A DNA stretch of 13,445 nt from positions 1 to 13,445 of the forward strand of contig DATLWR010000006.1 of the NCBI GenBank assembly GCA_035576205.1. Reading direction: 5' to 3'. The stretch is from DATLWR01 sp035576205. GTDB lineage: Bacteria > Pseudomonadota > Zetaproteobacteria > Mariprofundales > Mariprofundaceae. This document shows positions 9,468 through 13,445 of this stretch, piece by piece; positions within the stretch are counted from its first letter, which is position 1; every line of letters starts with the position of its first letter. Made by a program: the position numbers and the translations under genes. A model generated the notes under the pieces. That model had not been told where the DNA came from and made no database searches. It was given only the letters and a program-made list of their open reading frames with translations.

Positions 9468-10075
9468 TCGCCCGCGTCGGGCTGACCGGCGGTATCGGTA
9501 GCGGCAAGAGCGTGGTGGCGGCGATGTTCTCTGAGCTCGGGGTGCCGCTGCTGGATCTGGATGCCGTGGGGCGGCATCTGCTGCAATCGCAGCCGGCAGT
9601 CGTCGACAGGCTGGTGGAGGCGTTCGGACCGGAAATCCGGACCATCTCCGGTGAGGTGGATCGCGCACGTTTGGCCAAGCTCGCATTCGCAAGCCAGGCG
9701 GCGACCCGGCGTCTGAACGGCATCATGCATCCGCTGATCAGGGTGGAGGAGGATCGCTGGGCAGCCCAGCAGAGCGGCGAATACTGCCTGATCGAGGCAT
9801 CGGTGCTGATCGAATCCGGGGGGGCTGCACGCATGGATGCGGTTGCGGTCGTGCTGGCCGATACCGCGCTGCGCCGGCAGCGGGTCGGACGACGCGGTTC
9901 GCCTTCGGTCGAGCTGTTCGACAACATCCTGAAACGGCAATGCAGCGATGACGAGCGGCTGGCGGTCGCCGACTATGTGATCGTCAACAACGGCACGCTC
10001 GCCGAACTGAACGTCGAGGTGCAGTCGGTGCATCGCCGGCTGCTGGAGCATTTCCGGGCGGCAGCAAGCATGTGA
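9464..10075 (+). CDS. coaE: Dephospho-CoA kinase
   Basis: CoaE phosphorylates dephospho-CoA in the last step of coenzyme A synthesis. The start is placed at ATG 9464, overlapping the pilD stop (ATGA). An in-frame start at 9410 would add 18 residues inside pilD without family support. The resulting 203-residue protein begins MIARVGLTGGIGSGKS, with P-loop at about 9-16. D31 and D33 (LLDLDAVGR) match the conserved DAD segment, HPLI (89-92) is present, and ADYVIVNNG (169-177) matches the C-terminal signature. The usual PLL.E motif reads SVLIESGG (113-120), and the lid segment is diverged (RRQRVGRRGSPS). The pilD-coaE pairing is widespread in Proteobacteria. It closes the same-strand run; a weak hairpin follows about 50 bases later. 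Confidence 0.93.
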   Translation: MIARVGLTGGIGSGKSVVAAMFSELGVPLLDLDAVGRHLLQSQPAVVDRLVEAFGPEIRTISGEVDRARLAKLAFASQAATRRLNGIMHPLIRVEEDRWAAQQSGEYCLIEASVLIESGGAARMDAVAVVLADTALRRQRVGRRGSPSVELFDNILKRQCSDDERLAVADYVIVNNGTLAELNVEVQSVHRRLLEHFRAAASM

Positions 10076-10085
10076 AGCGGTGAGC

Positions 10086-10114
10086 TTGACAGTCCGGTAG
10101 GGCAACATTAGCAA
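10086..10114 (+). promoter_or_regulatory. Possible sigma70 promoter upstream of rho (weak)
   Basis: A perfect -35 TTGACA (10086-10091) lies just after coaE, with TAGCAA (10109-10114) at 17-base spacing as a poor -10. The -35 match is the only strong element, so this is tentative. Confidence 0.25.
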
Positions 10115-10123
10115 TGCAACCAG

Positions 10124-10141
10124 TGCCGGGCCGATCCGGCA
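10124..10141 (+). terminator. GC-rich hairpin after coaE; weak terminator or rho leader structure
   Basis: TGCCGG (10124-10129) and CCGGCA (10136-10141) are perfect inverted arms around a 6-base loop, extendable by a G-T and an A-T pair. Only a short TTT follows, so as an intrinsic terminator it would be weak. Its position between coaE and rho suits either the end of the upstream run or a structured rho leader. Confidence 0.35.
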
Positions 10142-10159
10142 TTTCCGTCCCGCCATTCA

Positions 10160-10187
10160 TTGGGCAGTCCCAGATAATACCTATACG
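10160..10187 (+). promoter_or_regulatory. Promoter-like boxes before rho (weak)
   Basis: GATAAT (10173-10178) matches five of six -10 positions but has no -35 at proper spacing. TTGGGC (10160-10165) and TATACG (10182-10187) are spaced 16 bases apart and each match partly. A rho promoter in this interval is plausible, but the exact boxes are not decided by the sequence. Confidence 0.3.
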
Positions 10188-10198
10188 GCCAAGGCCGT
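10185..10198. repeat. 14-bp perfect palindrome (operator-like) in rho leader
   Basis: ACGGCC-AA-GGCCGT is an inverted repeat with six-base arms and a two-base centre. The centre is too short for a stable RNA loop unless the inner pair opens. It lies immediately downstream of the -10-like GATAAT/TATACG boxes, a position where a repressor site or a start-site hairpin could act on rho. No binding protein can be named. Confidence 0.45.
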
Positions 10199-10240
10199 CC
10201 GTTAGCTGCATCCGGATGCCCGTTATACACTGGAGAACTC

Positions 10241-11902
10241 ATGTCAGGTCTGAATGAATCCCAACAGGAAGTTGAAATCACCGAGTCTGCCGGCCAGTCG
10301 CCCGTCGGCTCAGAGGAGCGTCCCAAGCGCCGCCGCGGGCGTCCGCGCAAGGCGGATGTGAAGGCCGCCGAAGAGGGGGCACCGGTGCCGGCAGCGGCTG
10401 AAGCGGAGGCTTCCGTGGGGACGTTCGACGATGGCGAGGGTTCGAGCGAGGGCGATTTCGAACAGGCGCAGGAGTCGGGCGCCGAAGGAGGCTGGCGTGG
10501 CCGCGGCCGCCGTCGTGACCGGAATGGTGATCGGGGTGGTGATCGGGGAGCGGACCGCAACAATGACCGCAATCGCCGGGAGCGGAACGGCGGTGAGCGT
10601 GGCGGCGACGAGGATCTGATCTCCGACGAGATGGCCGGCGTGACGCTGAATCTGAAGGAGGTTTCGGCCAAGAGTCCGCAGGAGCTGCTGGCACTGGCCG
10701 ATTCCTACGGTATCGAGAATGCCGCCGGTATGCGCAAGCAGGAGCAGGTTTCGGCCATCCTGCGCGCCCATGGCCAGCGCGGCGGTACCGTTTACAGCGA
10801 GGGCGTGCTGGAGATCCTGCCGGACGGCTTCGGCTTCCTGCGTTCGGCGGACGCCAACTACCTGGCCGGCCCCGACGACGTCTACGTCTCCACCCACCAG
10901 ATCCGCCGTTACTACCTGCGCAAGGGCGATACGGTGACCGGCGAGATTCGCCCGCCGCGCCGGGGTGAGAAATATTTCGCGCTGAAGACGGTCGACACGA
11001 CCAATGGCGAGAATCCGGAAGTGGCGCGCACCAAGGTGCTGTTCGACAACCTGACGCCGCTCTATCCGAACGAGCGCCTGCGCATGGAGATCGAGAATCC
11101 GACCCGCAAGGATATAACCGGCCGCGTCATCGATATCGTGGCGCCGATCGGCAAGGGCCAGCGTGCCCTGTTGGTGGCTCCGCCCAGAACCGGCAAGACG
11201 GTGATGATGCAGTCCATCGCCCACTCCATCGAGGCCAATCATCCGGAAGTGGAACTGATCGTGCTGCTGATCGACGAGCGACCCGAGGAAGTGACCGACA
11301 TGAAGCGCTCGGTGAAGGGCGAAGTGGTCTCCTCGACCTTCGACGAGCCGGCACAGCGCCACGTGCAGGTCGCAGAGATGGTGATCGAAAAGGCCAAGCG
11401 TCTGGTCGAGCACGGCAAGGACGTGGTGATCCTGCTCGACTCCATCACGCGTCTGGCGCGCGCCTACAACACCGTGGTGCCGAGCTCCGGCAAGATTCTG
11501 ACCGGTGGTGTCGACGCCAATGCGCTGCACCGGCCGAAGCGATTCTTCGGTGCCGCCCGCAACGTCGAGGGCGGCGGCTCGCTGACCATCATCGCCACGG
11601 CACTCGTGGAAACCGGCAGCAAGATGGACGAGGTGATCTTCGAGGAGTTCAAGGGCACCGGTAACATGGAGATCAAGCTGGATCGCAAGCTGGCTGACAA
11701 GCGTGTCTTCCCGGCCATCGATATCGCTCCGTCTGGTACCCGCAAGGAGGAGCTGCTCACGCCGCGCGACGTGCTGCAGAAGATCTGGATCCTGCGTAAG
11801 ATCCTGTCGCCGATGGGCACCATCGATGCGATGGAGTTCCTGCTCGACAAGCTCGGTTCGGCGAAGAACAACGACGAGTTCTTCGACAGGATGAACCAGT
11901 AA
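10241..11902 (+). CDS. rho: Transcription termination factor Rho with long N-terminal extension
   Basis: Rho is the hexameric RNA-dependent ATPase/helicase that ends transcription. Residues from about 134 to the end align closely with E. coli Rho: the N-terminal helical fold (SPQELLALADSYGIENAAGMRKQ), the RNA-binding core DGFGFLRSADANYLAGPDD (195-213; F197, F199), Walker A APPRTGKT (313-320), LLIDERPEEVTDM (E346, R347), Walker B VILLD (396-400), Q loop around SSGKILTGGVDANAL and R loop GTGNME. At 553 residues it exceeds E. coli Rho (419) by about 130. The addition has an AT-hook-like KRRRGRPRK (29-37), an acidic/Ala stretch (43-82) and an Arg/Gly/Asp-rich stretch (86-122). ATG 10241 has GGAG 5 bases upstream. 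The next in-frame ATG (10631) lacks a well-spaced site, so the extension is probably translated. trxA, often next to rho, is absent. Confidence 0.96.
   Translation: MSGLNESQQEVEITESAGQSPVGSEERPKRRRGRPRKADVKAAEEGAPVPAAAEAEASVGTFDDGEGSSEGDFEQAQESGAEGGWRGRGRRRDRNGDRGGDRGADRNNDRNRRERNGGERGGDEDLISDEMAGVTLNLKEVSAKSPQELLALADSYGIENAAGMRKQEQVSAILRAHGQRGGTVYSEGVLEILPDGFGFLRSADANYLAGPDDVYVSTHQIRRYYLRKGDTVTGEIRPPRRGEKYFALKTVDTTNGENPEVARTKVLFDNLTPLYPNERLRMEIENPTRKDITGRVIDIVAPIGKGQRALLVAPPRTGKTVMMQSIAHSIEANHPEVELIVLLIDERPEEVTDMKRSVKGEVVSSTFDEPAQRHVQVAEMVIEKAKRLVEHGKDVVILLDSITRLARAYNTVVPSSGKILTGGVDANALHRPKRFFGAARNVEGGGSLTIIATALVETGSKMDEVIFEEFKGTGNMEIKLDRKLADKRVFPAIDIAPSGTRKEELLTPRDVLQKIWILRKILSPMGTIDAMEFLLDKLGSAKNNDEFFDRMNQ
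10525..10548 (+). repeat. Perfect 12-bp tandem duplication in the rho extension
   Basis: TGGTGATCGGGG occurs twice head to tail. In frame it encodes the repeated GDRG-GDRG of residues 96-103, followed by further degenerate DR units (ADRNNDRNRR). The unit length is a multiple of three, so copy changes would lengthen or shorten the arginine-rich stretch without a frameshift. Confidence 0.9.
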
Positions 11903-11924
11903 TGGTCGTTAATCGGCCGGTGAG

Positions 11925-11949
11925 AAAGCCCCGCTGTCGGGGCTTTTTT
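11925..11949 (+). terminator. Intrinsic terminator of rho
   Basis: AAAGCCCC (11925-11932) and GGGGCTTT (11939-11946) form an 8-bp stem with a 6-base loop. A run of six T (11944-11949) closes it, with a further ATTTT after one C, 22 bases past the rho stop. On the minus strand the stem is followed by TTTCTC, so it may also weakly end the convergent HAD gene. Confidence 0.9.
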
Positions 11950-11956
11950 CATTTTA

Positions 11957-12598
11957 TCAGACCATATCGGGGTTCAATAGTGCTTCGGGAAGCGGATGTA
12001 CCGATGACAGGTGATAGTCCCAGTTGTGGGTGGCTGCATTGCAGCTGATCCACACCGTCTTGCAACCCAGGTCGCGGGCGGCCTGCAGGTTGTCCGGCAT
12101 GTCGTCGATCACCAGCGCCCGGTGTGGCTCCACTCCTTCGGCAGCCAGCAGCTTGGCCAGCAGCGCCGGGCTCGGTTTCGGAATGTAGTTGTCGAAGCGG
12201 ATGTCGTAGATGCGCTCGAAATGATGGGCGATGCCGAGCGCGTTCAGGATGCGCTCGGCATGTTCGCGGATGCCGTTGGTGTGGATCACCTTGCGGCCCG
12301 GCAATCTTGCCAGTGCTGCATCGAGCTCGGGATCGGGCCCAAGGAACTCGTGTGCATCGACGTCATGCACATAGTGCAGGAACGGTTCGGCGTCCATGCC
12401 GTGGTGCAGCATCATGCCGCGCAGCGTTGTGCCGTATTCGCGCCAGTATTTCAGGCGCAGCCGGTTGGCTTCGGTTTCGTCGACACCAAGCTCGCGGGCG
12501 ACATAATCAGTCATGCGACGGTCCATGCGCGCGAAAACGCCGGCATCGGCCGAGTAGAGAGTGTTGTCGAGGTCGATGACGGCAAGATCGAACGGCAT
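11957..12598 (-). CDS. HAD-family hydrolase, probable pyrimidine 5'-nucleotidase
   Basis: This is a cytoplasmic haloacid dehalogenase-superfamily phosphatase of 213 residues. Motif I is DLDNTLY (residues 9-15, nucleophile D9 and acid/base D11), motif II HTNG (T107), motif III K141 (YIPKPSP) and motif IV VIDDMPDN (D165/D166). The helical cap at about 17-85 with YGTTLRGMM is typical of the subfamily annotated as pyrimidine 5'-nucleotidases, which dephosphorylate UMP/CMP-like nucleotides. Substrate is inferred from family resemblance only. The gene converges on rho and shares the region of its terminator. No strong ribosome site precedes the ATG, and a TAG in frame 9 bases upstream of the ATG rules out a longer start. 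No convincing promoter was identified on this strand. Confidence 0.88.
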   Translation of the reverse strand: MPFDLAVIDLDNTLYSADAGVFARMDRRMTDYVARELGVDETEANRLRLKYWREYGTTLRGMMLHHGMDAEPFLHYVHDVDAHEFLGPDPELDAALARLPGRKVIHTNGIREHAERILNALGIAHHFERIYDIRFDNYIPKPSPALLAKLLAAEGVEPHRALVIDDMPDNLQAARDLGCKTVWISCNAATHNWDYHLSSVHPLPEALLNPDMV

Positions 12599-12647
12599 GG
12601 GTCGATGCTAGCAGATAGCCGTACTGTACGTCGCGTGGCGCTGACAT

Positions 12648-12677
12648 TTGACGGCGATGCGCGGAGCGGGTCATTAT
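12648..12677 (+). promoter_or_regulatory. Candidate sigma70 promoter of the polyphosphate:AMP phosphotransferase gene
   Basis: TTGACG (12648-12653, five of six -35 matches) and CATTAT (12672-12677, four of six -10 matches) are separated by 18 bases. They end 25 bases before the ATG at 12703. This is the best promoter-like pair in the 104-base divergent gap. Confidence 0.45.
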
Positions 12678-12702
12678 CGAAGGACGAAGCGGGAGGTGTG
12701 CC

Positions 12703-13445
12703 ATGTTCGAATCCGCGGAACTGGGTCATGTTATCGACAAACAGACTTATGAGGCCGAAGTGCCGGCGTTGCGCGAAGCGCTGCTGGATGTGCAGTACGA
12801 ACTGGCGCAGCAGGCGAAGTTTCCGGTCATCGTGCTGGTCGGCGGCGTCGACGGCGCCGGCAAGGGGGATACGGTCAACCTGCTCAACGAGTGGATGGAC
12901 CCGCGCCATATCCAGGTGGCAGCGATGGATGCGCCGACCGACGAGGAACTGGAGCGGCCGACCATGTGGCGCTACTGGCGGGTGCTGCCACCGAAGGGCA
13001 AGATCGGTGTATTCATCGGTTCCTGGTACACCGCTCCGATTCTCGACCGGGCGATGAACGGCCTGAAGGCGGGTAAGCTTGCCAAGCAGCTGGAGGATAT
13101 CGTCCGTTTCGAGCGCATGCTCAGCAATGAGGGAGCGCTGATCTTGAAGTTCTGGTTCCATATGTCGAAAGAGGCGCAGAAGAAGCGGCTGAAGGCGCTG
13201 GAGAAAAGCGACCAGACCAGCTGGCGGGTGACCGACACCGACTGGGAGCGCTTCCGGAACTATGACACCTTCCACGAGGTCTCCGAGCATGTGCTGCGCG
13301 AAACCAGTACGGCGCAGGCGCCATGGATGGTCATCGAGGGGACCGACTTCCGCTACCGCAACCTCACCACCGGCCGCATGCTGCTGGAGGCACTCAAGCA
13401 GCGGCTGGCGAATCCCGAACCGGTCGTTGCCGGGGCGACGGCACC
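12703..13445 (+). CDS. pap: Polyphosphate:AMP phosphotransferase (PPK2 family), N-terminal part; runs off the window
   Basis: The frame from ATG 12703 stays open to the window end (247 codons plus two bases), so the gene is cut. The ATG has GGGAGG six bases upstream. The product resembles the first PPK2 domain of two-domain Pap enzymes (about 500 residues), which transfer phosphate from polyphosphate to AMP to give ADP. Visible are the opening MFESAELG, the P-loop GGVDGAGKGD (47-56), RPTMWRYWRVLPPKGK (85-100), GSWYTAPI (106-113), KFWFHMSKEAQKKRL (149-163) and the WRVTDTDWE/YDTFHE segments (174-193). The Walker-B-like DRSWYNRA of active PPK2 domains reads GSWYTAPI, suggesting this is the degenerate half of a tandem protein whose catalytic half lies beyond the window. 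A single-domain class I PPK2 is less likely. It is divergent from the HAD gene. Confidence 0.88.
   Translation, partial: MFESAELGHVIDKQTYEAEVPALREALLDVQYELAQQAKFPVIVLVGGVDGAGKGDTVNLLNEWMDPRHIQVAAMDAPTDEELERPTMWRYWRVLPPKGKIGVFIGSWYTAPILDRAMNGLKAGKLAKQLEDIVRFERMLSNEGALILKFWFHMSKEAQKKRLKALEKSDQTSWRVTDTDWERFRNYDTFHEVSEHVLRETSTAQAPWMVIEGTDFRYRNLTTGRMLLEALKQRLANPEPVVAGATA

Noticed and set aside
10114..10257. Possible 47-codon leader ORF overlapping the rho start, reminiscent of E. coli rhoL
   Set aside because: It has no ribosome binding site, its translation resembles nothing recognisable, and the stem and palindrome fall inside it. It is more likely a chance open frame.
12621..12629. Short palindrome GTAC-T-GTAC in the HAD/pap gap
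   Set aside because: Nine bases with a single central base occur often by chance, and it is not aligned with a convincing promoter on either strand.
12011..13057. Plus-strand open frame of 348 codons across the HAD gene and the start of pap
   Set aside because: Its first part is antisense to the HAD gene and its last part is out of frame with the clear PPK2 reading frame. No family resemblance is seen.

Overview
The window is a dense chromosomal housekeeping region from a G+C-rich Gram-negative bacterium, most likely a member of Pseudomonadota near the beta/gamma boundary. This rests on a glmU-glmS pair, a proteobacterial-type type IV pilus (T4P) assembly block ending in pilD-coaE, a sigma54-type PilS/PilR pair, a Rho with a core very close to the E. 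coli protein, and a two-domain-type polyphosphate:AMP phosphotransferase. I cannot name the genus. No phage, transposon, CRISPR array, tRNA or rRNA is visible, and no gene looks broken.

Region 1 (1-10075) is a same-strand run of nine genes: the 3' end of glmU, then glmS, aroE, pilB, pilC, pilS, pilR, pilD and coaE. Five junctions overlap (glmU/glmS, aroE/pilB, pilB/pilC, pilS/pilR, pilD/coaE). The other gaps are 2, 14 and 36 bases. No terminator is visible inside the run, so it may be one long transcription unit linking amino-sugar and shikimate metabolism to pilus assembly. PilB (motor ATPase), PilC (platform) and PilD (prepilin peptidase/methylase) form the pilus machine. PilS and PilR form the two-component system that in relatives controls pilin transcription. 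Having pilSR between pilC and pilD is the most notable gene-order feature. No pilin gene is present.

Region 2 (10076-11950) is a 165-base leader with a hairpin, a palindrome and weak promoter-like boxes, then rho and a clear intrinsic terminator. This Rho carries an added N-terminal segment of about 130 residues, apparently disordered: an AT-hook-like motif, an acidic stretch and an arginine/glycine/aspartate-rich stretch containing a perfect 12-bp tandem duplication.

Region 3 (11957-13445) holds a HAD-family hydrolase (probable pyrimidine 5'-nucleotidase) on the minus strand, convergent with rho. Divergent from it is the 5' part of a polyphosphate:AMP phosphotransferase gene, which runs off the window end.

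I do not see a wholly new system. The points most worth following are the Rho extension, the embedded pilSR pair and the coupled metabolic/pilus run. No gene-free stretch exceeds 165 bases.
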